Assembly (NCBI GenBank): GCA_038503065.1
Contig: JBCAMK010000015.1
Location: 434,001 to 498,000, forward strand
DNA length: 64,000 nucleotides
Direction: 5' to 3'
From: Paragyromitra xinjiangensis
Taxonomy: Eukaryota > Ascomycota > Pezizomycetes > Pezizales > Discinaceae
Under the pieces are notes generated by a model. That model searched no databases and was not told where the DNA came from. It worked only from the letters and a program-made list of their open reading frames with translations. Positions 1 through 11,281 of this stretch are shown piece after piece. The first letter of the stretch is position 1. The number at the start of each line of letters is the position of its first letter. The position numbers and the translations under genes were made by a program.

Positions 1-276
1 AGAGTCTCTGTCCTCGAGTGATATAAAAAAAATTTGCCTATTTATTGACCAAAAAAGGTGAATACGAAACCTTTAGATCCCCATTCTCCGCCTGTAAACA
101 TGGGGAACTGTCACTTGTCACACAAAACCCTTCCGCACTGCATTGCATCCGAAGCAAGTCGCGGGTTGACGCGTGGGGGCGAAAGGCAACGCGGTACCCA
201 ACTCCAGTCTCCAGCATCAAAATCCCACTTAACCTCCAACCCAACCTCAACCCAATCCCGAGCAACAACACCAACA

Positions 277-2174
277 ATGGTCGAATGTCCCGCCTGCTCT
301 AAAGAGATTTCCTTCGGCTCAATCAACAAGCACCTAGATTCCGGCTGCACCTACTCCGATGAAGCTCCAGTACCAGCTTCCGTCGAAACCCAAAAGCCCG
401 TCGCCAGCATCTTCCAAACCTCCTCTTCAACCTCCAAAAAGCAATCACAATCTGCACCTACTCCTAAACGCAATAATGTCATCTCACCTGTCTTCGCCGC
501 CCAAAAACGCCCACATCCGAGCTCTCAAGATAGCTCCTTGAGCTCTGAGTCTACGTCTCAACTCTCGCCACAGCCAACCCCTAAGAAGCAGAAACACTCT
601 ACTGGGGCATCTAACCTCCGTGATGCTATGCCTCTTGCAGAGAAAATGCGGCCTCGGGAACTAGATGAGATTTGTGGCCAGGATCTCGTGGGGCCGAATG
701 GCGTTCTCCGTGGGTTGATAGAGGAGGGGAGAGTCCCAAGTATGATATTATGGGGAGCGGCAGGATGCGGGAAGACAACAATTGCGAGAGTGATCGCTGG
801 GAGGAGTAAGAGCCGATTTGTAGAGATCTCGGCCACAGCAAGTGGGGTGGCGGAATGCAAAAAGATTTTCCAGGAGGCAAAAGGGGAGTTACAGTTAACG
901 GGGAGGAAGACGATTCTATTCTGTGACGAGATCCACAGGTTTACAAAATCGCAACAGGATGTATTCCTAGCGCCAGTAGAGAGCGGACAAATTACGTTGT
1001 GAGTGACATCAAGCAACTCTTGGTTCTCAAGTGGAGATATGAGTACTGATAGACGAACGTCCGTAAAGAATCGGAGCTACAACAGAGTAGGTATTAAACA
1101 TCCCCATCTACATCCCTCAAACACTCCACCACTCACATCCTTAGAAACCCTTCATTCAAAGTCCAATCAGCCCTCCTCTCCCGCTGCCGCACCTTCACCC
1201 TCAACAAGCTCTCCCAAACCGACATCGAATCCATCCTCAACCGCGCCCTAACCTCTGGATCTCCTACCGACGGCTCAGAAATCCCCATCATATCCCCCCT
1301 CCTCGACCATGAAATGATAACCTACCTCGCACGCTTCGCCGACGGCGACGCCCGCACAGCTCTTAACCTCCTCGAACTAGCTATGAACCTCTCCCTACGC
1401 CCTACCACAACCAAAACCAACATCAAAGAGTCCCTCACCCGCACACTCGTCTACGACCGCTCCGGCGACATGCACTACGATGCAATCTCCGCTTTCCACA
1501 AGAGCGTCCGCGGCTCCAACCCCGACGCTGCCCTATTCTGGCTCTCACGAATGATCAAGTCCGGCGAAGACCCATTGTTTATTGCGCGCAGGATGGTCGT
1601 GATGGCAAGTGAGGATATAGGTCTTGCGGATAACAGCATGTTGTCGTTAGCGACGGCGACGTTTACGGCTGTGCAGCAGGTCGGGTTACCGGAGGCCAGG
1701 ATTAATATGGCGCATTGTGCGGTGGCGCTAGCGATGAGTAGGAAGAGTGTTAGGGCGTATCGGGGACTGTGTAAAGCGATGAAGGTGCTAGAGGAGGATC
1801 CGGTGATTGCTGGGGCGGCGGTGCCGGTGCATTTGAGGAATGCGTCGACAAAGTTGATGAAGGAGTTGGGGTATGGGGCGGAGTATAAATATAACCCGGA
1901 TTTTAAGGGTGGGAGGGTGAGGCAGGAGGTATGTTGTGTCGTCCTGTGGATGAGAATACGCTGACGAGTGTAGTATTTGCCGGAGGAGTTGCAGGGGATG
2001 AAGTTTTTGGAGGATTTAGATTTAGGGACGAAGGTAGATTCGGATTTGGAGGAGGAGGAGGAGGAGGAGGAAGAGGAGGAAGAGGAGGAGAAAGAGGAGC
2101 GAAATCCGTATAGAAGAAGAGGAGGAGGAGGAGGAGGAGGAGGAGGAAGAAGAGGAGGGTTCGTGAGGTGTTAG
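277..2174 (+). CDS. MGS1: Mgs1/WRNIP1-type AAA+ ATPase
   Basis: Clamp-loader-like AAA+ ATPase of the MgsA/Mgs1/WRNIP1 family, which acts at stalled replication forks. Proposed exons are 277-998, 1069-1086 (18 nt), 1145-1928 and 1974-2174, giving about 574 aa. The start ATG at 277 is chosen because it opens directly into a UBZ/Rad18-type zinc finger (CPAC...H...C, residues about 4-25). A disordered Ser/Pro-rich linker follows, then Walker A (GAAGCGKT), Walker B (ILFCDEIHRF) and sensor 1, which is split over the tiny second exon (IGATTE, then NPSF and the arginine-finger segment SRCR). The ADGDARTALN and C-terminal oligomerisation regions are in exon 3. The last exon ends in an unusual poly-Glu then poly-Gly/Arg tail encoded by a purine-only tract. 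The reading frame is preserved at all three introns. The family call is firm. The tail could vary between strains. Confidence 0.93.
2047..2160 (+). repeat. Purine-only (GGA)n coding microsatellite
   Basis: Two nearly pure GGA/GAA runs (about 2047-2099 and 2111-2160) lie inside the last MGS1 exon and encode a run of Glu, then Gly/Arg. Polypurine mirror-like tracts of this kind are prone to slippage and can adopt triplex structure, so length polymorphism is expected. Confidence 0.8.
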
Positions 2175-2667
2175 TTTATTGGAGGGTGTCTAGTGTACAC
2201 TGGCTACTTTATGCCTGAAAGTAAGCGAATAGAATTCTGATACCAGTATAAACCACTCCTCCTGGGGCTTGGACCTCAACTACATTGTGCACCTGAATGA
2301 AATTCTCGATACAAGTCTGAGATACCTAGCCCCAGAATCAAATAATGCTACCCATTAGAGTGTGGTTATTGCCACTCTTCGCCCTCAGACTGCGAGTTGT
2401 ACAAAAGGCTCACAGATCATCACTCGGACAACACTCCTGGAGACCGAAATTCATAACACTGGAGCTCACAGCACAGATGATCTCAGTCCTCTAGTTAAAC
2501 GGGATTCCCCAGACAACCACTATAAACAGCTACCCAAGCACACCCAATTAAACCACCACGACAGCAAAATCCACAAAATAAAAAACCAAAACACCATCCA
2601 CAGACCCAAAAAAACCCCATTAAATTCCCCCACGACAACCCTAACCCCAAAAACCCTAAAAGTACAT
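2175..2667. other. Intergenic, convergent MGS1/IES2 3' ends
   Basis: A 493-bp stretch between two converging genes. It contains a C/A-rich segment (about 2510-2670) that keeps long spurious frames open. No protein similarity is recognised, and it is probably 3' UTR and terminator sequence of both neighbours. Confidence 0.6.
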
Positions 2668-4240
2668 CTACACCTCAATCTCCATTGGCACCGTCCCAGC
2701 ATGCTCCTCCACCTCCTCCACCATTATCCTCCCTCTCGCAGCCTTCATTCGCTCCGTCTCCACCTGCTTCACAAACACCTTTCCTACTGGCCCCACCAGC
2801 CATGCATCGGGCACACCGACGCGGATCCCGTCTTTATTGCTGACCCAGCGGACCATCTTCGGGACTGGGAAGGATTCAGGCATAGAGTTGGGCTCTAGGT
2901 CGGCGGGTGTGGCGACGCCGGTGTCTCGGCCTTTGTTGCGCATCTTTGGGGTTTGCTTCTTGAGGAGCTTGTTGATTGTGTCCATCTGTAGGGTGTTAAT
3001 AGTGTTGGTGAAGGAGGAGGAGGGGAGTTGCCTTTTCTTCTTCTAGACGTTGGTCTGTTAGGTTTTTTCTTCGACGGGCCATTTCGGCGCGCTTGAGGGC
3101 TTGTTCATCGGCTGTTAGAGGGATGGCTTTTGCTGCACTGGGTCGTTCTGCGAAGTGTTAGTATAGGCGTGATAATAGTGTTGGAATAGATATACCAATT
3201 CCTGTCGGCAACTCTAGTAGATCCGCGCTATACACTTCATCCAACCTGCTCTTCTGTCTCTTCGTCAACCTGCTCATATCCGGGGTTCCAGTCCTACTTC
3301 TAAAATCCGGGGAATTAACACCAGTCCCTTCATCCTCATCCTCACTATCCAACATTTCCTCATCGTCTGTTTCCCCTTCTGCATCCTCATCGTTCAACCC
3401 ATCATCCTCCTCCCCTTCCGCGTCTTCATCTTCATCCACCTCTTCCCCCTCTGCATCTTCATCCTCCCCCTCCGCATCCTCGTCCTCGTCCTCGTCCTCC
3501 TCATCCGACGACTCTTCATCCTCCTCCACAATCTTCCTCCCACGTCCCGAACGCGCCGGCAACGCCGTACTATCCTCAGCACTGCTACTCTCCTCGACCC
3601 CAGTCTCCACAGCTCCAGGCGGCGGCGTCCACGCAGCTGTTGCCTCCCGGAGCTTATCTTTTGTCATTTTTAGCGTAAGCTTGATAGTCTGTTCTGGCTT
3701 CGTAGCTCGGGTTTGTTGGGTCTTTTTTGCTGCGGCGCTGCGGCGTGAAATTGTGATGGTGTCTTTCATGGGGACGTCGCCGGGACGGGAGACGTTGCTG
3801 AGGTTGCTAGGCCCCGCCTTAGCGCGAGAAGGGGTGACTGCTGGTTTACGGCGGGAGGAAGCGCGCGAGGGGAGTTTTTGGGGGAGTTTTTTTTTAGGAC
3901 CGGGGGAGAGGTCTGGGTCTGAGATGTCTTCGTAGACGTATCTATGGGTGTTAGTAGGAGGTAGAGGAGGGTAGAGGAGGGGGGAATACTCTTCTTCTCG
4001 CTCTTCTGGGGTGTCTTCGTCGCTTTCTTCTTCGCTGTCGTCGTCTTCGTCGTCTGCGTTGTGGAGCTTTGTAGCTCCGGTGATGAGCGTGTTCATGGTT
4101 TCTTCTTCGAGGTCTTCCATTGGGTCGCTCAGTTCGCTTTCGGAGGAGTCGGGGGAGGAGGAGGAGGTGGAGTCTCTGCGGCGTTTTGAGGCTGGACGGG
4201 GGGGAGTGGGATCTCCGCGCTTTTTGAGACGGGAGGACAT
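2668..4240 (-). CDS. IES2: INO80 complex subunit Ies2 (PAPA-1-like)
   Basis: Subunit of the INO80 chromatin-remodelling complex, homologous to yeast Ies2 and human INO80B. Proposed exons (minus strand) are 4240-3196, 3147-3032 and 2985-2668, about 492 aa. The N-terminal two thirds is low-complexity: a basic patch, then long Asp/Glu runs (DEDEDAEGE repeats). The conserved part starts near the end of exon 1 (KRQKSRLDE...LLELPTG) and continues in exon 2 (TADEQALKRAEMARRRKNL) and exon 3 (MDTINKLLKKQ), which is the PAPA-1-like signature. Ahead of the C-terminus, PKMVRWVSN...VGVPDAWL resembles the conserved end of the family. The second intron begins GC rather than GT (3031-2986, GCAACT...CTACAG). 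It is the only junction found that restores EEEK-MDTINK. It shares a divergent promoter region with PEX14. Confidence 0.88.
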
Positions 4241-4786
4241 GTTGGGGAGGTGAAGCTGGAGTGAATTGGAGATGCGAATTGGAGATGTGAAATGGAGATG
4301 GAGGGTTAGATAGAGATATGAGGATGTACTGAGAGTGGTGATGTCGTGAATAAACCAGACGCGTCTCTCGTCTCTTCTCTGCAGCTCAAAGTCTCACTTC
4401 TTTGCGTCACGGGGCTGGATTATGTCTGAGGCTTGATTTTGTATTTATTTATTAATTATTTATTCAGCTGTTTGTCTGTTTATTCTGTTTATTCACTGTT
4501 TATTCGTCTGTTCGTCTGTCTATTCTATTTATTCACTGTTTGTTCGCCTGTTCGCCTGTCTATTCTGTTTATTCACCGTTTATTCCTCTATTAATCTGTT
4601 AATCTGTTTATTCTATTTATTCACTGTTTATTCCTCTCCCTCCGGCCCATTCGTTAGCCAGTCGCAGCCGAACAGCAAAGACGAATTGCCGAGGTTTCAC
4701 CTGGATCTCAACACCATCAGCTCTCTCTTCCTGTCTGTTCACTGCTATTCACACACACACACGTCTACATCTCCACATCTACAGCC
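4241..4786. promoter_or_regulatory. Divergent promoter region IES2/PEX14
   Basis: A 546-bp spacer between the two start codons, so it must hold both promoters. It is AT-rich and includes a tandem repeat (annotated separately). A short CA run (about 4750-4762) lies just upstream of the PEX14 ATG. No TATA box can be assigned with confidence. Confidence 0.55.
4481..4628. repeat. 40-bp tandem repeat, TTATTC-rich
   Basis: The 20-mer TATTCTGTTTATTCACTGTT recurs with 0-2 mismatches at 4481, 4521, 4561 and 4609, so the first three spacings are exactly 40 bp and the last is 48 bp. The intervening bases (GTCTGTTCGTCTGTC-like) are repeated too. It is a degenerate minisatellite in the IES2/PEX14 spacer. 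Confidence 0.85.
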
Positions 4787-6087
4787 ATGGCCGAAGATAC
4801 CAAGCCCCCCGTCTCTGAGAGCTCATCCGAAGATTCCCCGCCATCGCCAGAAACAGTGACACCGCCAATCACACCACCCACAGAAGCCAAAGCCTCTGAG
4901 ACAAAAACAATCGACGACCTAAAAATCATACACGAGTCCCCCGAGAAGCCACCGAAACAGAAAGAGCAAGTCCCCGAGCAGCCAATGACGCGAGAAGAGC
5001 TCCTGGCACAGGCTACAAAGTTCCTCGAGTCTGCGCCGATCAAGAATGCACCTCTTAAGGAGAAGCTGGAGTTCCTGCACACGAAGGGACTGACCAGGGA
5101 GGAGACGGAAGCATTGTTAGCGAAGCTGGAGGAGAAGGTATCTGAGGCTCCAACAGCTGAAGACAAAGGGAAAGGGAAAGAGGTAGGATCTCTATTCGTG
5201 AGATGATACACATTCTGACTCTCACAGCTCATCAAACTCCCACCAACCTCAAAAGCCATAGTCCAGCCCAAAGAAACCCCAGCACCACCACAACCCGCAC
5301 TAATCCAACAAGCCCCCATCCAACAAGCCCCCATCGTAACCTACCCCGAATTCCTCACCCCCGCCCCACCCCCCCCTCCTCCCCCCCTCCTCACCGCCAA
5401 ATCTCTCGGCAAAGCCCTCTACTTCGCCACCGGCGCCGCAGCCACCATCTACGGCGCCAACAAATTCGTCTTCACCCCCATGTACGATGCCCTCACCGCC
5501 GCCCGTCTCGACCTCTCCTCAACCGCACTCACAAACCTCACCGAACTCAACACCCGTCTCCGCACCCTCGTCCCCGAAACCAAACCCCGTACTCCCCGCA
5601 ACGACGACAACGACAGCGACACATCCTCCACCTCCGACCCAGGGGAGATGTTCCACGTCGATGCACAAACCCAGACCTCACCCTCCCTTGACTCTTTCCC
5701 ACTCGATGGAGATGACATCATGGCGCTTAGTCCGGAGAGTAAGCTTGAGCATCTAGGACGACAGTTGGAGACACTGGTCGAGAGTCATAGTGATGGGACG
5801 GACAATGAGCTTACGTTTGCGTTGGAGGATCTGACGAGTTATCTTGAGACTTTGACGTATGAGTTTCCGGGTATTGGGTTGTATTCAAGTCCGTATGGGG
5901 GTTATCCGGCTGGGAAAGAGAAGGATAAGGATGATCCGATTGCGAAGGTCAAGGCGGAGATTAGGAGTGTGAAGGGGGTGTTGCTTAATAGGTGAGTTTT
6001 TTCCTACCCTTTGTTTTTTTATTTTTTTTATTTTTATTGGGCGGGAGGCTGATTGGGTGTAGTAAGAATTTCCCGGCGTCGAGATAG
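4787..6087 (+). CDS. PEX14: Peroxin 14 (peroxisomal import docking protein)
   Basis: Pex14 is the membrane docking component for PTS-receptor complexes at the peroxisome. Exons are 4787-5182, 5228-5991 and 6063-6087 (about 394 aa). Residues about 66-110 match the conserved N-terminal Pex5/Pex19-binding domain (REELLAQATKFL, PLKEKLEFLHTKGLT.EE). A Pro-rich linker is followed by a single hydrophobic segment (ALYFATGAAATIYGANKFV), the usual membrane anchor, and then a coiled-coil/acidic C-terminal half ending EIRSVKGVLL. The last exon is only 25 nt, and joining it gives the ending NSKNFPASR in place of an early stop, as in other fungal Pex14 proteins. The start ATG sits in a good context (gccATGg) just after the divergent promoter region. 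Confidence 0.93.
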
Positions 6088-6415
6088 TGGGGGGGTGGGC
6101 TGGAGTGGGGGGAGGATGGGGTGTATGATATCTAGACGGAGGAAGGAGGGAGAGTTATCTATTATGGAATACTGCATGCATACAAAAGACAGTTTTGGTA
6201 TTTTTAATCCACCTATATATCCCACATCCCCCGTAAATCCAATTAAGTGTACCCGTGCAATCCAGTCTCCACCAATAACACCCCCAACCCCAACCCACGA
6301 GTGACCCACCATGATCCTTGGCACCCCACCTAAGAAAAAAAAAAGTTCTCGACCACCCTGCACCCCACCCAAAAAAACCCTCCCCTCCCACCACATCCTC
6401 CCACCCACAACCATA

Positions 6416-8293
6416 ATGCCAAACCACACCCTCCGCCTCTTACGATCCCTCCGTATTTCCCCTCTACAACCCTTAATAACCTACCCCCGCCTCACAACCC
6501 ACCTCCGCACCCGCAGCACCCTCGCAAATACAGCCATCCTCACCGACGACGACTACATCCCATTCGATCTTCCACATAGCCATAACAACCTAAGTCCAGG
6601 ATTTCTCGGACAGCTCCAATCCGGATGGTCGCCACCAGCACCGGTACCACGACCAGCGCAAGATGTTGAGTGGGACGAACCAGATATTGAGGTTGCGAGC
6701 GAGTGGGGTGTGTTCGAGGCGGGAACTATAGAAGGTGGATTAGAGGACGTACTAGAGTTGGGAGAGGGGAGAGATGTGGAGAGCGGGGTAGATGTACACT
6801 CTGGTGAAGTAAACCCGCTACATACGGGTGGCGGCGGGGTACTACGGGAGGGGGGGAGAAGACCGGCGGTTGAGAGGAAGAGGGAGAAGAAGCGGCTAGC
6901 GCAGCAGGAGAAGAGGGAGGCAGAGGCGAAGATGTTGGCGGAGAGGGCGGAAAAGGGGGAGGAGAGGATGGGGGAGAGGGAGGAGAGGGCGAAGGAAGGT
7001 GGGGTGGAAACGGAGGGGTATAAGAGGGTGTATAGTAAGCCGTGGGATCCGACGTTCAAAAAGACTCCTAGGGATGCAAAGGATGGTTACAAGTCGTATA
7101 AAGGACATAAACCGTGGTTGGATAAGAAGCCCTGGAACTCACCTCCGAAGAAAGCTTCGCCAGTCACCCAGGGTGCATCTACCGACCAAGGCACCCCCGA
7201 GTCAGACAGAAAGAGAAAACGCGTGAAAATTTCTCCGAGAACCCAGGATACATCTACCGACCAGGTCGCCCCCAAGTTGGACAAAAAGGAACGCAAGGAA
7301 GCTTCTCCGAGTACCCAGGATACATCTACCAACCAAGACCCCCTCAAACTAACTCATAAGAAGCAACTCGCGCCCCACGACGAGAAAAGAAAGGCCTGGT
7401 ACCAAGCGTTGAAAAAAGCTAAACCAGACACACCTAGATGGTACAAAAAGGAATACAAGCCATGGCTAAAGCGAAGAACCCCCCTCCGCTCAGCACCCAA
7501 ACAGACCTCCTCAGACACAGTCGCCACCGACCCAGACGCCCCCAAACCTAAACCAACTCCCCGCGGCCGCCGGAGATCCGTGGCCTTCGAGAGAGCCAAC
7601 AGGACCGCCCCTAGACTCTTCAAAACCCCCCGCGGCCTCGCAGCTCGCAGAGCTCACCCAGAACCCCGTCCTCTTGTCCTACGAGAACAAAAACCGAAAG
7701 ACCCGAACAAGAAATCCAATAAGTGGGAACTCCCCGCGATCGAGGAGGCCGTTATCGAGCCTACGAAACTCCAACGATATGTCGCTTCTACCCCACTGAG
7801 CAAGATTGAGCGCTGGAGGGTTGAAAAGGCGAGGATGCAGACTAAGCTTGGTGGTGCGAAGTGGGCTCCGATGAAGAAACTTTCTCCTGAGGCGCTGGAA
7901 GGGATTAGGATTTTGCATAAGAAACATCCGGAGTATACAACGGAGAAGCTGTCGCAGCTGTTTTCGGTCTCTCCGGATGCGATCCGTAGGGTGTTGAAGA
8001 GTAAGTGGCGAGCGGATGAAGCAACGCTGGAAGATAGGATGGAACGGTGGGCGAGGAGAGGAGATAAGGTGTGGGAGAGGTGGTTGGATCTGGGGGTTGT
8101 CCATACGAAGAAGATGGGGAAGGATAGGTCGAAGCGGAGGAAAGAGATAGAGGCTAGGATGAGGGCGAGAGAGGTGGAGGTAGTGGAGAGGGCTAGGAAG
8201 AGGGCGAGAGAGGTGGAGGTAGTGGAGAAAAAGGAGGAGGGGAACGATAATATTTCAAAGAGAGTTGTAAATCTTTCGAGGAGGTTTTTGTAG
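6416..8293 (+). CDS. RRG9: Rrg9/neugrin-family mitochondrial protein
   Basis: Matches the 'required for respiratory growth 9' (Rrg9/neugrin) family, needed for mitochondrial genome expression in yeast. It is a single-exon ORF of about 625 aa from the ATG at 6416. This start is preferred over upstream in-frame codons because it opens with an Arg/Leu/Ser-rich, acid-free segment (MPNHTLRLLRSLRIS...) typical of a matrix-targeting presequence. The family domain lies near residues 480-580 (LSPEALEGIRILHKKHPEYTT, then LSQLFSVSPDAIRRVLKSKW), a helix-turn-helix-like block. The protein is much longer than yeast Rrg9. The extra length is a highly charged disordered insert holding three 24-25-aa repeats (ASTDQ/DTSTDQ blocks at about 7166, 7241 and 7313). 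The charged C-terminus also carries a short internal duplication (RAREVEVVE). Confidence 0.85.
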   Translation: MPNHTLRLLRSLRISPLQPLITYPRLTTHLRTRSTLANTAILTDDDYIPFDLPHSHNNLSPGFLGQLQSGWSPPAPVPRPAQDVEWDEPDIEVASEWGVFEAGTIEGGLEDVLELGEGRDVESGVDVHSGEVNPLHTGGGGVLREGGRRPAVERKREKKRLAQQEKREAEAKMLAERAEKGEERMGEREERAKEGGVETEGYKRVYSKPWDPTFKKTPRDAKDGYKSYKGHKPWLDKKPWNSPPKKASPVTQGASTDQGTPESDRKRKRVKISPRTQDTSTDQVAPKLDKKERKEASPSTQDTSTNQDPLKLTHKKQLAPHDEKRKAWYQALKKAKPDTPRWYKKEYKPWLKRRTPLRSAPKQTSSDTVATDPDAPKPKPTPRGRRRSVAFERANRTAPRLFKTPRGLAARRAHPEPRPLVLREQKPKDPNKKSNKWELPAIEEAVIEPTKLQRYVASTPLSKIERWRVEKARMQTKLGGAKWAPMKKLSPEALEGIRILHKKHPEYTTEKLSQLFSVSPDAIRRVLKSKWRADEATLEDRMERWARRGDKVWERWLDLGVVHTKKMGKDRSKRRKEIEARMRAREVEVVERARKRAREVEVVEKKEEGNDNISKRVVNLSRRFL

Positions 8294-10298
8294 GATGGTT
8301 AATTTTGGTTGTTGGTTTTGTACTTTATAGTGTATGATTTGTTGATTTTTTGTACGGAGTTCTACTGGGAGAGTCGGATAGACGGTAGTGCTGGGGGACT
8401 ATATATGTTAAAAGTGTTGTACTGTACATTATGTACCTAGATATCGGAAAAGTATTAGATGCTTTCACCTCTTAACGATGGTATCTTGGCTGTGAATTGA
8501 GTCGTAATCTCCTGGGTGGCAGGACGGCCTGAGGGAGTAGCTGCTGGGTAACCTTGGGTATACCCTACTAAGTAGTGAGATTATATCGCTAAATGTGGTA
8601 AGTTTAGTTTTACCCAGCTGTTGCACTCACAAGACAGTTTTGGTGGTAATGTTCGTTTCTTATCTCACATAACTTCTAATATTACCTGCTTGATCTGTGA
8701 TGAAAGTGGTATCCCGCAGTTTTTGGGTATGCAAAAAGTAGTTGAGACGCTCCAAGCATCAAGCATGTGCTAGATATAATAGCACAACACCCTAGAAGAA
8801 CGGCACGTTCTAATCAGGAGACTGTTAATCAGCAGATCCGTACTTCCAAGAGCTATGAGGGTACACCTCAGAACGGATCGAATCTAATTAATAGCATCTC
8901 AAACCCCTGAAAGAACACGGCTGCTTCTCTCCATCACCGCACACATCAGTACAGTTTCATCTATCACCCACTTGAAAATCTATCTGACATAGGTTAAAAT
9001 AAGCCCAACGCTCTCTTTTAAAAGAAATGGGCTCCGCTCCACTCGGTTCTACTACTGCTATAATACAATCACTCTATAAGGATGAAATTGGGGCAATCCT
9101 ATACTCCTGTGTAGCAAGTATCCTCATAAAAAAGGCACATTGCGCGTAAAATAATAAATCCGTCTCTTCCTCCATCCATCATTAGCCAATTATTCTCATT
9201 CAGAAGTTACAGCTCCCATCGCACATTTCCTTACTTCTTTTCTCAGCCCTTGTCTAAACCAGAAAGATCATACAAACCTAGAGAATAGCGCAGAAGACCT
9301 ATACATAAAACTGTCACTGAATCGACCATGAGTTCATACAAACAAGAGCACCCATGGCAGGTCTATATCCTTCGCTCTGCTCTAGACGCAGCAAGAGGCA
9401 AAAGGTAGACTCCACACAGTTGTCTAAGAATAGTATAGTGCATACATCCTCGCAGGTCCCCACGATCAGACTTTTAGTAGGTCTAATCACCGTCGGGACC
9501 GGAGCATGTATTCTTAAAAAGCAAGGCTTGCGGCTGATTCCTGGTTCGTCCAAGTCTGCGAATTTTTGACGATAGTAAGCCACTTTTCATGATTTAGTAC
9601 GAAATGGCCTGGACTAGGTAGTTTTAAATCAGCCTTGGAAAAAGCTAAAAGAAGCGCCTTAACGACAATTTTTCTCTGAGTTAATTACCTGTTTACCTGA
9701 TAATATAATTTCAATTAAAGTATTTCACCCCACAACTCCAGCCCAGCTCATTTTACTACCCCGAAAGTGTACAGTATGGTATGGTTACGGTAGAGAGATA
9801 CTTATAGCTGTTTGTAAACAGGTATGATAGAGACTTAGGAGCTTAAGACCTGCAGCACTTGGATAGATAACAGTCAGGTTTTAGGGGTTGCCCACGGTTA
9901 GTAATTAGTCAATAAACTGGTGCCTAGCTGTACCCACGTGACTTAATTATTAATTACTATGGATTGGAGGCTCACGCTAAGCGAGCAACCCTAGACTGAA
10001 ACCCTTCAGAACACACGTTGCAATTAAATTACTCCCGCCCCTTCTCCAGCTCTTCCGTTCGTCCAACTGCGTCCCGAGGCGCCCATTTTTTCTCCTCTTT
10101 GTAACGCGTATAATACGTGCATACATTACACAGTACTTGAGAGTCATACCTAGCTGCATTGTCACACTCATACAAAAGCACTCTATCCCGCTGAACAACT
10201 GTTCCTCCCCCCACCTTTCCCTTACATATCTTCATCGTCACACGCCTTCCTACCAACCTCACATCTCCAACACGAAAAAAAATAAACTATTAATTAAA
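8294..10298. other. 2.0-kb intergenic region
   Basis: No gene is recognised. Two short overlapping ORFs on opposite strands (about 9354-9569 plus, 9314-9583 minus) show no family features and no splice continuation. The last 300 bp, with pyrimidine-rich stretches just upstream of the ATG at 10299, probably hold the promoter of the next gene. Confidence 0.5.
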
Positions 10299-11281
10299 AT
10301 GCGACTATCATCACTTCTCCTTCTCACCGGCGCGTCTCTAGTATCTGCACAATGGGGTGATTATCTGAGCCGCATTCTGTCCCCGCAGAAACCCCTTGCC
10401 GCGACGGAAGCTGTTGACCAACGCGCGATCATCGAGAAACGGGTGCGCAATATTACTAGCGAGAACTGGCGATCGACCATCAATAATACTGCCGTGACAA
10501 AGGGCGAAGACGCGACAGATGTGGCCGAGGAATGGTTTTTCTATTTTACGACTAGCAATGTGAACGGAACCAGGAACACCACTTTCTGGGACGGTGTGTT
10601 CGATGTATGTACTCTCTTTCTTCATCCTTTTTCCCTAGTTTGTTATCGTGCCTTTTTGCTTTTTGCAACTGCATTTCCCATTCTGCGGTGTATAGGAAAT
10701 GTGCAAGGCTGACGATGCACTGCATAGGATACTGCTGTTCTCCTCGCTACCGCTAAGAACCTCGCTGGCCCCGCCCCTAAAATCAATCTTGGCAAGATCG
10801 ACTGCGCTAGTACTGAGTCTGTTGAGCTCTGCAACACCTTTTTCTTGACCTCACAGCAGAAGCTTCCTGAGTTCTATCACATTGCATCCTATGCGAATGG
10901 ATCTGTGGAACTTAGGGAGATCCCGATCACTACCGCTAATATTACTCATGGCGAGCAGCCTGCATATCTGGTCAAGTTCCATCAAGAGGGTTTATGGAAG
11001 GGAGTCAGTGCTTGGAAGGATGTGTTTAATCCTATTGACGGAGTGTTGAAGGAGGCGACGCCGTATGTGGGTATGATCCTTGGGTACTATGAGGCGTCGC
11101 CGTCGTGGGTGGTGATGGTAGCCATTACTTTCGTGGGAAGAGATATCATGTATGGCCCCTCTCTGTCACGAGTTTCGAGGTTATGATTTTTGGTGTCCTG
11201 ACGGTAGAATACAGGTCCCGTGTAACCAGACAAAACTTAACTCCTAGAGTCCCTCCGACGGCCGCCACTGGCACTTCATGA
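10299..11281 (+). CDS. Secretory-pathway thioredoxin-like membrane protein
   Basis: About 264 aa from exons 10299-10604, 10728-11149 and 11215-11281. It starts with a clear signal peptide (MRLSSLLLLTGASLVSA). Several N-glycosylation sequons follow (NIT, NNT, NGT, NTT, NGS), so the body is lumenal. The central layout (a hydrophobic strand EEWFFYFTT, a helix, then KINLGKIDCA...ELCNTF and a later strand) resembles the thioredoxin-fold ER proteins of ascomycetes, but no CxxC active site is visible. A hydrophobic stretch near the C-terminus (PSWVVMVAITFVG) would anchor it. Intron 1 (10605-10727) has a textbook GTATGT donor, CTGAC branch and CATAG acceptor. Intron 2 (11150-11214) is needed to avoid an early stop. 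The fold assignment is inference, and the secretory targeting is seen directly. Confidence 0.65.

Noticed and set aside
2362..2898. 178-codon plus-strand frame antisense to IES2
   Set aside because: Shadow of the low-complexity, stop-poor IES2 3' exon and its flank. No domain.
5203..5756. Long proline/arginine-rich frames overlapping PEX14
   Set aside because: Out-of-frame shadows of a C-rich PEX14 exon. Only the Pex14 frame carries conserved motifs.
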